A stretch of DNA of 64,000 bases from Ktedonobacter racemifer DSM 44963 (GCF_000178855.1 NZ_ADVG01000001.1:3075481-3139480), one strand, 5' to 3'; positions 43,340 through 53,224 are shown, counted from the stretch's first letter. Made by a program: numbers and translations. Notes: generated from the sequence alone by a model not told the origin.

Positions 43340-45718
43340 TTAGTCCGTGGTGAAGCCACGCTCGCGGAGGAGGCGGAGTACACGCTCCAGGTGTTGTTCC
43401 GAGATGTGAACGAGGCGTTGCTCTGGCGCGATGACCTCTTGCAAGAAGTTGTGGATCTCTTCGTCTGCCTCCAGGTCGTTCAGGACCTGCTCGGGGAGGA
43501 TCAATAGCGGCGCGCGGGCGACGCCAATATGGCGCTGGCCCTCATACCCATTGCCCCATAGTTTGAGGCGTAGCACGAGCGACCCTGGAATGTCATCAAT
43601 ACAGTAGCGGCGCAAGAAATCCATGACTTCATCCAGGGTCATATGCTGCTTGAGCGCGGCGTGTACCGAGCTTTCGGTCAGGCACAGGCCACCTCTCGCC
43701 TCGTCATAGGCACAAAAGCGCTCGGCAACGCGCACAAGATAGAAGTTGAGCACGCCATAAAGTGGCTGGAGCAGCCCATCTTCGCGCAAGCGCCACTGCG
43801 GCTCCTGCCTCTCCTCCCCATCTTCTCGCCTGAGTGTACCCGCGCGTGTCACGGCTGGAAGCTGCTCGCGCTCCCATAATACTTGCTGAGCCTCAGCCAG
43901 CTTGCCAGGAGCAACCTCCACCAGAGTGGACGATAAGCGTCGTCCAAAGAGCGAAGACGTCTCTTGCTCTCCCAGTAAGGCATCTAACAAGACTGAATCC
44001 GCCACCTCCATCAGCGTGGCTTCACGCCAGATTTCAACCCTCCGGGCCTGGCGCTCCCATTCCAGAAGGGTATAGCGTACATTCTGGGGCAGGGCTCCAT
44101 CTGCCGCCACTTCCAGGGTCCGCAACATATCTTCAATCAAGTACCCACGCTGAATCGCACGCGTGACGCTGGCCCTGGTCAGGCGATAGTGCGCGACATA
44201 TTCAAGTTGCTCCCGCTCGGCAAAGCGATCCAGGGCAAGCAAGAGAGACTCAGCAACAGGTGCCATGGCAACCAGTTCAAAATTTGGCTGCACAATCAAG
44301 CGCCCCTCAGGCTGTTCTAGCGCTTGCTCGTCTGCGCGAAATAGCGCCCGTCCCGCGGGCAAGAGGCGAAACGCACCTGGATGCTCCTTTGCATCCATCT
44401 CAACGATACCAAGCCACGACAGCACGCCCTCAATCACGGCACGAATAAAGCCACCTTCGACGAGATACCAGCCTTCGCGATGCGTCAGCCAGCCACGTTG
44501 TAAGCGAAAATCCCAGCCATAGGGGTTACACTCGTTGGAATAGCGATCCATACGTGATCCCTGGTGACGAGGAAAGAGGAGCGAGGGAGCATAGAGCCTG
44601 GTACGCGCGACAAAGGTGGGCAGGTCTATCCATGTCCCTGGGATCTCCTGTAACACACGCTCAAGCACGACCTGGCGCGAACGCACCACCTCTGGGTGGG
44701 CCTCTGCGAGCAGCTCTGGACCCGGCTTGACATTGATCGCAGGCAGGTAGAACATCTCATTCCAGAAGGAACCCTCAACCGCCAGTTGATAGCACTGCCT
44801 GGCACGCTCATAGAACGGTAACGCGAAATACGCCTCGGCAGGGGCAGCCTGAAGCATCCCTTGTTGCTCACGTAGCAATCCCACCTTCATCGCCAGCAGG
44901 CGCAGAAAGAGTAAACGGAGCGACTCATTTTCATTACGCACCACGTCGTCCTCGCCCTCAGCCATGCGCGCCAACACACTACGCAGCGCCGAGCGAGAGA
45001 GAAGGCCGTTATTGAGCAGAGGCAACCCCTCGCGGACCTCCGCCACCACAGACCAGTAGGAATAGAGCCAGCGCTGTAAAAGCCGCATCCGTGCGTCTGT
45101 TCCACTCTCTGGCACTGCCGACAGTAATGGCCCTGCCCCCAGCTCGCGCTCTTTTGCAACCTCGTGGACCGCGGTTTCCACACTCAGCGGAACAATAAGC
45201 AGGCCGTCATGGGTCCCACTACTATACTCCCGGCCCGCGAAGCTGGTTTGCTTACTCCAAAAGAGCAAGCCTTCCAACAAGAGAGAGCGTATGGCCTGCT
45301 CGAATGGACCATGCGGGTGCGCAGGAGGATAGGCTATAGGCTTGTGCGTATTCTCTATGCGATAAGCTCTCACAACCCCCATTTCACTGGGTGGTTCTCC
45401 CGTCTGTTGCCGCGTAGAAAGCAGTCCGGCACTGTGACAGTAAAAGGCCAGATCACGACTATTCGCACGCCCACCACAGAGCACCAGTTCTTTCAAGATC
45501 AGCCACTCACCCTCGCCCAGGGTTCGCACCAGCGTGCGCAGGACATCCGCATCAAAGAGTTGGCGTGCGACCTCTCCTAATTCAGCCGATGCGCTGGCAT
45601 CTGCGCTGACATTGGCCTCAGGCGTGGCACCGGTCAACAGAATCTGCCTGGACCTGGCAAGTGTGTGCAGGTGATAGAGAGGAATGGCCTCTAGCAATTC
45701 TACGTCACTAGGCTTCAT
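43340..45718 (-). CDS. large protein with helicase-associated (XPB/Ssl2-like) C-terminal region
   Basis: 792 residues from ATG 45718, which has AAGGATAATT ahead and overlaps the end of the upstream paralogue. The C-terminal third contains LIVQPNFELVAMAPVAESLL, then LDRFAEREQLEYVAHYRLT and VAADGALPQNVRYTLLEWER, the pattern of the helicase-conserved C-terminal domain 3 (XPB/Ssl2 N-terminal-like). No Walker motifs or DEAD box are present, so it is not a helicase itself. The N-terminal half has repeated Leu-rich winged-helix-like segments. Cytoplasmic; DNA or transcription-linked work is inferred. The next gene upstream is a diverged duplicate. Confidence 0.7.
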   Translation of the reverse strand: MKPSDVELLEAIPLYHLHTLARSRQILLTGATPEANVSADASASAELGEVARQLFDADVLRTLVRTLGEGEWLILKELVLCGGRANSRDLAFYCHSAGLLSTRQQTGEPPSEMGVVRAYRIENTHKPIAYPPAHPHGPFEQAIRSLLLEGLLFWSKQTSFAGREYSSGTHDGLLIVPLSVETAVHEVAKERELGAGPLLSAVPESGTDARMRLLQRWLYSYWSVVAEVREGLPLLNNGLLSRSALRSVLARMAEGEDDVVRNENESLRLLFLRLLAMKVGLLREQQGMLQAAPAEAYFALPFYERARQCYQLAVEGSFWNEMFYLPAINVKPGPELLAEAHPEVVRSRQVVLERVLQEIPGTWIDLPTFVARTRLYAPSLLFPRHQGSRMDRYSNECNPYGWDFRLQRGWLTHREGWYLVEGGFIRAVIEGVLSWLGIVEMDAKEHPGAFRLLPAGRALFRADEQALEQPEGRLIVQPNFELVAMAPVAESLLLALDRFAEREQLEYVAHYRLTRASVTRAIQRGYLIEDMLRTLEVAADGALPQNVRYTLLEWERQARRVEIWREATLMEVADSVLLDALLGEQETSSLFGRRLSSTLVEVAPGKLAEAQQVLWEREQLPAVTRAGTLRREDGEERQEPQWRLREDGLLQPLYGVLNFYLVRVAERFCAYDEARGGLCLTESSVHAALKQHMTLDEVMDFLRRYCIDDIPGSLVLRLKLWGNGYEGQRHIGVARAPLLILPEQVLNDLEADEEIHNFLQEVIAPEQRLVHISEQHLERVLRLLRERGFTTD

Positions 45719-48161
45719 AATTATCCTTCTCATGCACAAGAGGAGCACTTCCACGCCGCTTCAATTCGTCGCTCAAGCGCGTAGCCCCACCCTCATGGAG
45801 CAGTGCCATCGTCTCACTCAACGGGCGCGCCACCACTTCATGCAGCGAGGTCGTCGCCTCAAGCTCTCGCATAACGACCTGGTCTGCGACCTCAAGCAAA
45901 GGGACATGAGTATAGAAGCGTACCTGCCCATAACTCTTCTGCAAACGCTCCAGGCGAGCAGTCACCTGCGCAAGCGCGTCGGCCAGTTCTGGCTGACGCT
46001 GCACAAGCAAGTGCAGAATTTTGAAGAGAGCGTTGGTATCTTCACCAGCACGCAACGCCTTGCTAAGCGCTTGTGGCGTGAAGCGATACCGTAGATAACT
46101 GCGCTGAATGCCCATGGCTTGAGCGAAACGTTCCAGCACCTTGATGAGGTTCCAGGCCGCTGGGTGAGCCGGAACTAGCACCTCCTGGGCATCTACGACC
46201 ACCAGCAGGCGTGTCAGGCGCCGTCTTCGTCCTCGCTCAAGCTCGCCAGGAACGCCATTCCCCTGTAAGAGCCAGGACGCCAGTGGTGTCAGGCGAAAAG
46301 CCAGCAACGCGCCATCAGGCGCACTCACAATATCGCAGATCCCCCACCAGTAGAGTGGCCCTTGAATTAACGCTGCCAGGTAGTGGTACTCTGCCCGCTG
46401 CCAATCTTTAAACTGCGAGGGCTTGAGTGGTTTATCATCCTGTCGTTCCAGCCACCAGTGTGGGGAGGCAAAATAGCGCTGCCGCCTCTGGAGAAACAGG
46501 GGATTCAGCCGATACACAAAGCGCGCGAAGGCCCCAAAATGCATCCACTGTCCAGGCGTCACCTGAGCCAGGAGCGAGACCAATAACTGACGCGCCTCGC
46601 TATTTTCAATCTCCAGCTCGCCCATACGCAAGACCGGCTGATGCAACGCGTTCGCGCGGCACCGCAGGTCGACGCCATCTTCGCGCAACCCCAGCAACTC
46701 GTCGATAGACGAATGTTTTAGCCAGAGCATGAAGAGCTCCTGGGCCTCTTGCACCTGGGCCTCGCCCAGCAGTTTCTCCGCCAGCGAATCAGCAATATGA
46801 AGACGGTTGCGATCACCATCAGCACGCCGAAGCATATTGCCACCACGCAGCAAGCGCAACGCAAAACGCAGGAAGGCCCGAGAGCGTGGCAAACGTTCAC
46901 GCAGGCGGGCAATAAGACTTTCAGGCGGCTGATCGCTTGTGGACTGAAGCAAGAAAGAGCCATCTGAGGCGCGTGTCGTGCCTGTGAACTCTGCCAGCAA
47001 GGTATCTGAGAAATCTAACCAGGCACTCTCCTCATCCAGGCCGGTGCCATCAAGCAGGCGCGCAAGCAACAGCAACTCGGAGAGTAGGCGCAGCGGTTCC
47101 ATGCTACGTACGCGCGGCTGATCGTCGCGTTCAGAGCCTTCCTGAACGCCCGCGGGCAGCGTATAGGGGGTCATCGGCACGGTTACCTTCAGGGCTGCTC
47201 GCACCTCCAGGGGCACAAACCAGCCGATCTCAAGCTGACCGCTGCCCAGCGCTCCACGCGCGAGCGAGACACTATTCAGGCTGGTGCGGAAGAGCAATCC
47301 CTCACTCTGAAGGGACACAAGCGCCTGCTGGTAGTGCGCGGGCTGCCCCAGTGAGAAACGATCATAGAGGGCGCGTAGCTCCTCATCGGGGATGGCTGAT
47401 CCGTAGAGAGTAATCGCGGCCAGAAACTGGCGTAGAGGCTTCTCCAGGCTTGCCGCGACCTTTTTTACTGTTTCAGGACGCGCGACCTGCTCCAGCAAAA
47501 CCGCAATCAGTTGAGGCTTATTCATATTTCCAGCCGTTATCGCATATGCACGCGCTATACTGCGTAGCTCGCTGATCCCCAATTGTGGAAGAATATCCCG
47601 CATACCCCCGACCTGCACCAGCGTGTGTTGAGGAGGCAATATCGGCCTGAAAGCGCCACCTGTGCGTGAGGAAGGCTTTTCTCGGGGAGTCTTACTCGTG
47701 GGAAGCTGAGCAGCGGCAGCGTCGTTTACCAAGTCTTGCAAGCGTTCTTTCTGTGGCCTATTTCCCATAGCTGCTTGCGCGGCAAGCGTGCGGAAGAGTC
47801 CTGGATGGGCAAGCCACTCATATAACAGGGCTGCCGCGTGTTCGCACAGCGCCGTTGAGGGGGCCTCACAGGTACAGGAGCTCTGCCACTGCATCGCGCC
47901 TTGCAGTTCTACTGTTACATAGTGACTGCCGGCATCAGGCTCGGGGAAAGAGAAGGCGTCTTCTTCCTCTGGACCCGACTCGCTGGCTGAAGAGGCCGCG
48001 ATTTCGACGATGCCACTCAAGCGTCCATCGTCGCGCCTGGTCGCCTGTACCGCGTCCAGGCGCGCGTACTCCTGCCCACGTGTCGCCGCCGCCAGCCCGG
48101 CCATGCTGATAATATCCGTGGCTCGCAGGCGCCGCAACGCGCCAGGTACTACATGTTCCAT
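45708..48161 (-). CDS. SWIM-finger protein, paralogue of the downstream gene
   Basis: 817 residues. SWIM zinc site CTCEAPSTALCEH (Cys96, Cys98, Cys106, His108) after a region like those in SWIM/Swi2-associated proteins. Later, LIKVLERFAQAMGIQRSYLR, then RFTPQALSKALRAGED and VPLLEVADQVVMRELEATTS, follow the same order as LDRFAERE..., RLTRASVTRAIQRG and ATLMEVADSVLLDALL in the next gene, so the two are paralogues. A middle segment resembles a SAP/Rho N-terminal helix pair (LRSIARAYAITAGNMNKPQL). No ATPase motifs. Function unknown; nucleic-acid binding is likely from SWIM. Confidence 0.72.
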   Translation of the reverse strand: MEHVVPGALRRLRATDIISMAGLAAATRGQEYARLDAVQATRRDDGRLSGIVEIAASSASESGPEEEDAFSFPEPDAGSHYVTVELQGAMQWQSSCTCEAPSTALCEHAAALLYEWLAHPGLFRTLAAQAAMGNRPQKERLQDLVNDAAAAQLPTSKTPREKPSSRTGGAFRPILPPQHTLVQVGGMRDILPQLGISELRSIARAYAITAGNMNKPQLIAVLLEQVARPETVKKVAASLEKPLRQFLAAITLYGSAIPDEELRALYDRFSLGQPAHYQQALVSLQSEGLLFRTSLNSVSLARGALGSGQLEIGWFVPLEVRAALKVTVPMTPYTLPAGVQEGSERDDQPRVRSMEPLRLLSELLLLARLLDGTGLDEESAWLDFSDTLLAEFTGTTRASDGSFLLQSTSDQPPESLIARLRERLPRSRAFLRFALRLLRGGNMLRRADGDRNRLHIADSLAEKLLGEAQVQEAQELFMLWLKHSSIDELLGLREDGVDLRCRANALHQPVLRMGELEIENSEARQLLVSLLAQVTPGQWMHFGAFARFVYRLNPLFLQRRQRYFASPHWWLERQDDKPLKPSQFKDWQRAEYHYLAALIQGPLYWWGICDIVSAPDGALLAFRLTPLASWLLQGNGVPGELERGRRRRLTRLLVVVDAQEVLVPAHPAAWNLIKVLERFAQAMGIQRSYLRYRFTPQALSKALRAGEDTNALFKILHLLVQRQPELADALAQVTARLERLQKSYGQVRFYTHVPLLEVADQVVMRELEATTSLHEVVARPLSETMALLHEGGATRLSDELKRRGSAPLVHEKDNYEA

Positions 48162-48296
48162 GATTGCTTGCTCAAATACTCAACAGAAAGGTGAATAAAA
48201 ATGAACTGTATTAGATTATCTTAGCACGAGGTGCGCGTATGGTCAACAAAAAGCGCTGGCGCGCGGCCTCATAATTGGCATGATTGCCCGCTCTTT

Positions 48297-48395
48297 TCGC
48301 GCCTGCGGCGCTCAGGGGTAAAGGGGTGCCTGGTAGCGGCCTGGCTCTGCCAGGCCGCTACCAGGCACCCCTTTACCAAAGGCGAGCTTGCGAGC
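48297..48395. repeat. composite palindrome with both flanking motifs (copy G)
   Basis: Order: TCGCGCCTGCGGCGCTC (48297-48313), AGG, perfect 29-bp arms 48317-48345 and 48349-48377 (GGTAAAGGGGTGCCTGGTAG...) around TCT, AAA, then GGCGAGCTTGCGAGC (48381-48395). The same three-part order is seen, inverted, in copy B. It lies between rsmE and the upstream SWIM gene start. Confidence 0.9.
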
Positions 48396-48406
48396 CGAAC
48401 CGGCGT

Positions 48407-49228
48407 TTAGCCCTGAATGGAGAGCTGTTCGGTCGTCCCTCGAGAGCGTAGGGTAGTCTCGATCTCATACATAATGTTGGCGATTGAGGCAATGGCAGCG
48501 GTCTCGGCGCGCAGCACACGCTCGCCCAGCGTCACAATCTTGGCGCCATGCCGGCGCGCCATCATGACTTCCTCAGCCATGAAACCGCCCTCGGGACCGA
48601 TAAAGAGCATAACGCGTAGGCGCTGCGTTGGTGCCTCCTCATAGTTGGTCATGGCCTCACGCAAGACACTACGCAACGTCTGCGTACGCTCCTCCTCCCA
48701 GGGCATCAGCGCCAGCGTCCCTTCTGGTATATCGCCAAGCACATGCATCAAGGGGCGCACAGGGAGCAATGTGGGGACGCGCGCGCGCCCACATTGCTCC
48801 GATGCTTCCTGAATAATGCGTAGCCAGCGTTTCTGCTTGGAGGTTCCTGCCTCCTCAAGGCCAGTGGTGGAGCGCTGGCAGGTGGTCGGAAGAAAGGTCG
48901 AGACACCCAGTTCTGTCCCCTTCTCCAGAATCCATTCAAAGCGCGCGGATTTGAGCATACCCTGGCAGAGCATCACCTCTACTGGCGATTCGCTCTTTCC
49001 CCGCTGGCGCTCAAGAACTTCGACCACTACCTCGCCACGCGCGCTCTTTTTGACGGCACAGAGCGTCTCCTCGCCGCTGTTGTCCAATAGCACCAGGCGC
49101 TCATCCAGGGCCAGGCGCAACACATCCCGCACCTGGTGCGCGACATTCTCGGGTAAGAGAATGGCCATGCCCTTCTGCCTGAGCAGCGCAGGCTCGACCT
49201 GCGCCTCTTCAATGAAGAAACGATGCAT
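48407..49228 (-). CDS. rsmE: 16S rRNA m3U1498 methyltransferase
   Basis: 273 residues. The SPOUT fold is clear from WILEKGTELGVSTFLPTTCQ, then IGPEGGFMAEEVMMARR and VTLGERVLRAETAAIASIAN at the C-terminal knot. It starts MHRFFIEEAQ and has VAHQVRDVLRLALDE as in RsmE. It methylates U1498 of 16S rRNA with S-adenosylmethionine. AGAGG precedes the ATG. PrmA, another ribosome methyltransferase, lies upstream in the same direction with palindrome H between. Confidence 0.95.
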   Translation of the reverse strand: MHRFFIEEAQVEPALLRQKGMAILLPENVAHQVRDVLRLALDERLVLLDNSGEETLCAVKKSARGEVVVEVLERQRGKSESPVEVMLCQGMLKSARFEWILEKGTELGVSTFLPTTCQRSTTGLEEAGTSKQKRWLRIIQEASEQCGRARVPTLLPVRPLMHVLGDIPEGTLALMPWEEERTQTLRSVLREAMTNYEEAPTQRLRVMLFIGPEGGFMAEEVMMARRHGAKIVTLGERVLRAETAAIASIANIMYEIETTLRSRGTTEQLSIQG

Positions 49229-49265
49229 ACAACCTCTTTATCTGTGTCCCATCTCCTCAGATCTA

Positions 49266-49362
49266 CTCGCCACTGCGTGGCTCGCCGTGTCAGTGTGTGG
49301 TGGGAGGCTGGCAGAGCCAGCCTCCCACCACACACTGACACCTACGAAGCGTCGCAGACGCT
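49266..49362. repeat. composite palindrome (copy H)
   Basis: Perfect 26-bp arms at 49287-49312 and 49316-49341 (GTGTCAGTGTGTGGTGGGAG...) around AGA. Variant flanking motifs: CTCGCCACTGCGTGGCTCGC left (49266-49285) and AGCGTCGCAGACGCT right (49348-49362), each a small hairpin. Orientation as copy B. Confidence 0.85.
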
Positions 49363-49394
49363 GAGAACACCTTCTAATAAACGAGGACTATATG

Positions 49395-50315
49395 TTAGGC
49401 ACGTTTGCGGAAGACCAGGGCCAGCCAATCTTCGATCATCGTCTCTTCCACCAGTTCCAGGCCAGTCTCCAGTAGCGGCCCCTCGGCATCTGGCCTGCGT
49501 GCCTCGATAATGCCGCTCACGACGAGCAGGCCGCCTGGGGCTACGGTTGTCGCCAGTTGTGGCGCGATGGCGCCAATCACATGCGCAATAATATTGGCAA
49601 CGACGATATCGTACTGCCCCTTCATCTGCCCGGCGCTCTCAGGCGTCAGCTCGCCCAGTTCAACTTTGACCCGCTCTGCAAGTTCGTTTAAGGCTGCGTT
49701 CTCGCTTGCGCTCTCGGTTGCGACACTACTATTATCAATGGCGTGAATAAACTCAGCCCCCAATTTGGCGGCGGCAATCGCCAGAATGCCAGAACCAGTG
49801 CCTACATCCAGAATACGCATGCCAGGCGTGACTCGTTTCTCCAGTTGCTCCAGGCACATGCGCGTGGTGGGATGCAGGCCGGTCCCAAAGGCCATGCCAG
49901 GGTCCAGTGTTAGCACAACCTCTTCGGGCTTGGGCGTATACTCGCGCCACGAAGGGCGAATTACGAGCCGCTCACCGATAAGCGTCACATGATAGTACTC
50001 TTTCCAGGCGTTGGCCCAGTCTTCTTCGTTGACGGCACGCGTCTGGAGTTCTCCCACAAAATGGGCGCCAATGCTGGCAAAGTGCCAAAGACCTTCACGC
50101 ACCCGCTGGCTGATCTCCTCTTCGGTCCCGTCAATAGGCGTATAGGCATGGACCTGCACAGGTTCTCCCTGGCGCACGCGATACGCCTGCCCATCCTCAA
50201 GTAGCTCAATCGGGTCCTCAATCACAATCCCCTCAATTGTATAGCGGCTGAGCAGCTCGCTTACCGATTCGACAGCGTCGGGATGAGTCGTAACAGTCAA
50301 TTCTAACCAATGCAT
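49395..50315 (-). CDS. prmA: ribosomal protein L11 methyltransferase
   Basis: 306 residues. An N-terminal substrate domain (MHWLELTVTTHPDAVESVSE) is followed by a class I methyltransferase: DPGMAFGTGLHPTTRMCLEQ, motif I ILDVGTGSGILAIAAAKLG, and catalytic-loop-like VVANIIAHVIGAIAPQLA. PrmA trimethylates L11 Lys/Ala residues. The length is typical. GGCAGGAAA lies upstream of the ATG. Clustered with rsmE. Confidence 0.95.
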   Translation of the reverse strand: MHWLELTVTTHPDAVESVSELLSRYTIEGIVIEDPIELLEDGQAYRVRQGEPVQVHAYTPIDGTEEEISQRVREGLWHFASIGAHFVGELQTRAVNEEDWANAWKEYYHVTLIGERLVIRPSWREYTPKPEEVVLTLDPGMAFGTGLHPTTRMCLEQLEKRVTPGMRILDVGTGSGILAIAAAKLGAEFIHAIDNSSVATESASENAALNELAERVKVELGELTPESAGQMKGQYDIVVANIIAHVIGAIAPQLATTVAPGGLLVVSGIIEARRPDAEGPLLETGLELVEETMIEDWLALVFRKRA

Positions 50316-50371
50316 AACGATATTTCCTGCCTCATCGCTACTAGAGTAGCGTTATTATTTACGTGGGTCTA

Positions 50372-51295
50372 TCACTCCACCGGTGACAATGTGCCCGCCA
50401 GTACCAGGTCCAGGGCGTAGTACGCGTAAGTGCGCGCGACGCGAAAGCCGCAGGAGCGATAGAGATGGAGCGCGGGCGTGTTGTCAGTCTCTACGTCCAG
50501 GGTAATCACCTTCTGCTCACGCTCAGGAATGTCACGCAGCACAGACTCTAACATCTGGCGCCCATAACCACGACCCCGGTACGCGGGAATGATCCCAACA
50601 CTATAGATGCCAATTTTCCCCTCGGCCTCATGCACATCCAGGCGCAAACAGCCAACCGGTTCACGGCAGCTTACCTCCCCCTCGCCAAAGGTCGCCAGGT
50701 AGAAGCGAAACTTGGGATTATGCCAGAAGAGCGTCACGAGGGGGCGCCTGCGCTCAACCGTTTCACCGAAGCTCGTCGAGACCGCCTGCAAATAGCCCTC
50801 TAGATCATCATCCTCCGCCTGGCGCACCAGCAAACGATCATCGAGCACATAGTGATCTTGAAATTGCTGCAAGACCATCTCATGCTCAGCCATTTCAAGG
50901 CGCGCACCAGTCGAAGCGATGAAGGCCTTCCCGCTCTCCGACCCCTGCTCAGTAATCAGGAATAGCCTGGCGATATCCTGTTGCTCGCACCCCAGTCGGG
51001 CCGCGGCCAGGAGCTGGCGAAAAATACCTCTCCGGCGATACGCGGGATGAACCATACCTGTTACCTCGCGCACACTCGCTCCCAACCCTTCAACTCCCAG
51101 GTAGCCAACCAGGAGAGCATCCTCATAGTACAGGAAGCTCTGGCAGAGTAAGCCTGCTGGATGACGCAAATCTCCCACGTTCACCCGCACCCACGACTGA
51201 TCGTGCTGATAACAGAGCTCCATAAGGTGTGCGACAGCGTTCAATTCGTCTTCTGCCAGACCGCGCCTTTTCACCAGGCCAGAGTATTGCTGCAT
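50372..51295 (-). CDS. tandem GNAT N-acetyltransferase
   Basis: 307 residues with two GNAT units. The first acetyl-CoA loop is AYRRRGIFRQLLAAARLG (about residue 86) and the second AYRGRGYGRQMLESVLRDI (about 235), followed by LDVETDNTPALHLYRSCGFR, the usual end of a GNAT fold. The two-domain build resembles mycothiol synthase-type enzymes, but the substrate cannot be named. Cytoplasmic. Next to the mutase gene with a 200-bp gap that contains the second cruciform repeat. Confidence 0.85.
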   Translation of the reverse strand: MQQYSGLVKRRGLAEDELNAVAHLMELCYQHDQSWVRVNVGDLRHPAGLLCQSFLYYEDALLVGYLGVEGLGASVREVTGMVHPAYRRRGIFRQLLAAARLGCEQQDIARLFLITEQGSESGKAFIASTGARLEMAEHEMVLQQFQDHYVLDDRLLVRQAEDDDLEGYLQAVSTSFGETVERRRPLVTLFWHNPKFRFYLATFGEGEVSCREPVGCLRLDVHEAEGKIGIYSVGIIPAYRGRGYGRQMLESVLRDIPEREQKVITLDVETDNTPALHLYRSCGFRVARTYAYYALDLVLAGTLSPVE

Positions 51296-51330
51296 CCAGA
51301 TCTCTTTCTTTTTCTATACATACTACCTAT

Positions 51331-51382
51331 CCGAAAACCCTGAGCGCGAAGCGCTAGTCGCGAGAGCGACGTTGGGTTTCGG
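51331..51382. repeat. cruciform repeat, copy 2
   Basis: Outer arms CCGAAAACCC (51331-51340) and GGGTTTCGG (51374-51382) enclose two mini-hairpins: AGCGC-GAA-GCGCT (51343-51355) and TCGC-GAGA-GCGA. Near-identical to the reverse complement of 31001-31047, with matched substitutions in the hairpins (TCGCGAGAGCGA versus TCGCGAAAGTGA). Confidence 0.78.
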
Positions 51383-51493
51383 AATAAGAAGAGGGCGCAA
51401 GACATTGTACCACTCCAGATCAAACAGGTACACCGTCTTACGCCCCTGGTTCTCATCACTGTTCACGCTGCCGACATGCACACAACTGGCGCG

Positions 51494-53224
51494 CTAGAAG
51501 ACAGCGGGCTCCATATAATCGCCAAAGACGTCGCGGAAGACATCCATGATCTCACCAAGCGTAGCGTAAGACTTTACCGCCTCAAGGATGGCAGGCATAG
51601 TATTCTCAGTGCCTTCAGCGACACGCTTCAGATTCTCCAAAGCCCGCTGCGTCGCCTGATTGTTACGCTCGTGGCGCACGCGTGCCAGCCGCGCAATCTG
51701 GGCCTTTTCGCCCTCGTAGTCCACATAGAGCGTCGGTACCTTGATATGCTCTTCGATGGCGTAATCATTCACGCCCACAATCGTGCGCTTATGCTGATCG
51801 ATCTCCTGCTGATAGCGATAGGCGGACTCGGCAATCTCGCGCTGGAAGAAACCGTTCTGAATACATGCCAGCACGCCACCCAGGGCATCAATGCGCTCGA
51901 TATACCCCAGCGCAGCCTTCTCGGTGCGCTCGGTCAATTCCTCAAGAAAGTACGAGCCTCCCAGGGGATCAATAGTATTGGTTACGCCACTCTCAGAAGC
52001 GATGACCTGTTGCGTGCGTAAGGCGATCAGGGCCGCGCTCTCTGTGGGCAGAGCCAGGGCCTCGTCAAGCGAGTTGGTATGCAGCGAGTTGGTGCCACCC
52101 AGGACCGCTGCCAGGGCCTGAATAGTGGTGCGGATAATGTTATTTTCAGGCTGCTGGGCTGTGAGGGAGACGCCAGCCGTCTGCGCATGACAGCGCAACA
52201 TCATGGAGCGTGGGTCCTTCGCGCCATAGCGCTCCTTCATCAAGCGCGCCCAGAGCCTACGACCAGCGCGGAACTTGGCAATCTCTTCGAAGAAATCATT
52301 ATGCACATCAAAGAAGAAGGAGAGCCTGGGCGCGAACTCGTCAATCTTCAGGCCACGCGCCAGGGCGGCATCAACATATGCCAGGCCATCGGCCAGGGTA
52401 AAGGCCAGCTCCTGCACAGCGGTCGCGCCCGCCTCGCGGATATGGTAGCCGCTGATGCTGATGGTATTCCAGCGCGGCATATGGCGCGTGCCAAACTCGA
52501 TGGTATCTGTCACCAGGCGCATCGAGGGTTCTGGCGGGAAGAGAAACTCCTTCTGCGCGCTATACTCCTTCAGGATATCGTTCTGGAGCGTACCTCCCAG
52601 TTGCGCCATGGAGAAGCCGCGCTTCTCGGCGTTCGCGATATACATGGCCCAGATGGCCGAGGCTGGGCTATTGATGGTCATAGAGGTGGTGATTTTATCC
52701 AGGGGCAACCCCTCGAAAAGCACCTCCATATCCGCGAGCGAGGAGATGGCGACGCCACACTTGCCAAACTCGCCTGCCGCCAGGGGATGATCGGTATCAT
52801 AGCCATAGAGGGTCGCCATATCGAAGGCCACCGAGAGGCCCGTCTGCCCCTGCTGTAATAAATACTTAAAACGCTTATTGGTATCTTCAGCAGTGCCAAA
52901 GCCCGCGAACATGCGCATAGTCCACGGCTTGGCGCGATACATGGTTGGCTGAACGCCACGCGTATAGGGATAGGCGCCGGGATAGCCTAGGTCGTGCTGA
53001 TAATCCAGTCCTCGCACATCCTCGGGTGTGTAGAGTCGCTCGATAGGCACACCAGAGGTGGTGATAAGGTTGTCCTGCTCGGGGATGCGCTCTACCGACT
53101 TCTTAACGAGGCCCTCTTCCCATTGTGTGCGCTGCACATGCAAACGGTCAAGTTCTTCTTTATCAAACAGCGTCCCTTGTTCGACCTCAGGCAACTCTGG
53201 CTCTGTCGATTTCTGTTCAAGCAT
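51494..53224 (-). CDS. icmA: isobutyryl-CoA mutase-like large subunit (B12-dependent acyl-CoA mutase)
   Basis: 576 residues, no B12-binding domain. GAGGAG lies 10 nt upstream of the ATG. Against the paralogue at 26.2 kb it shares [30 protein letters not shown] and SLHTNS. The diagnostic pair differs: Phe106 in TMRMFAGFG and Gln224 in [12 protein letters not shown], spaced 118 residues apart, match Phe80 and Gln198 of Streptomyces isobutyryl-CoA mutase; His261 is the conserved His. It probably interconverts isobutyryl- and n-butyryl-CoA, for valine-derived acyl-CoA. A small B12-binding partner is needed and is not in the window. Confidence 0.82.
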   Translation of the reverse strand: MLEQKSTEPELPEVEQGTLFDKEELDRLHVQRTQWEEGLVKKSVERIPEQDNLITTSGVPIERLYTPEDVRGLDYQHDLGYPGAYPYTRGVQPTMYRAKPWTMRMFAGFGTAEDTNKRFKYLLQQGQTGLSVAFDMATLYGYDTDHPLAAGEFGKCGVAISSLADMEVLFEGLPLDKITTSMTINSPASAIWAMYIANAEKRGFSMAQLGGTLQNDILKEYSAQKEFLFPPEPSMRLVTDTIEFGTRHMPRWNTISISGYHIREAGATAVQELAFTLADGLAYVDAALARGLKIDEFAPRLSFFFDVHNDFFEEIAKFRAGRRLWARLMKERYGAKDPRSMMLRCHAQTAGVSLTAQQPENNIIRTTIQALAAVLGGTNSLHTNSLDEALALPTESAALIALRTQQVIASESGVTNTIDPLGGSYFLEELTERTEKAALGYIERIDALGGVLACIQNGFFQREIAESAYRYQQEIDQHKRTIVGVNDYAIEEHIKVPTLYVDYEGEKAQIARLARVRHERNNQATQRALENLKRVAEGTENTMPAILEAVKSYATLGEIMDVFRDVFGDYMEPAVF

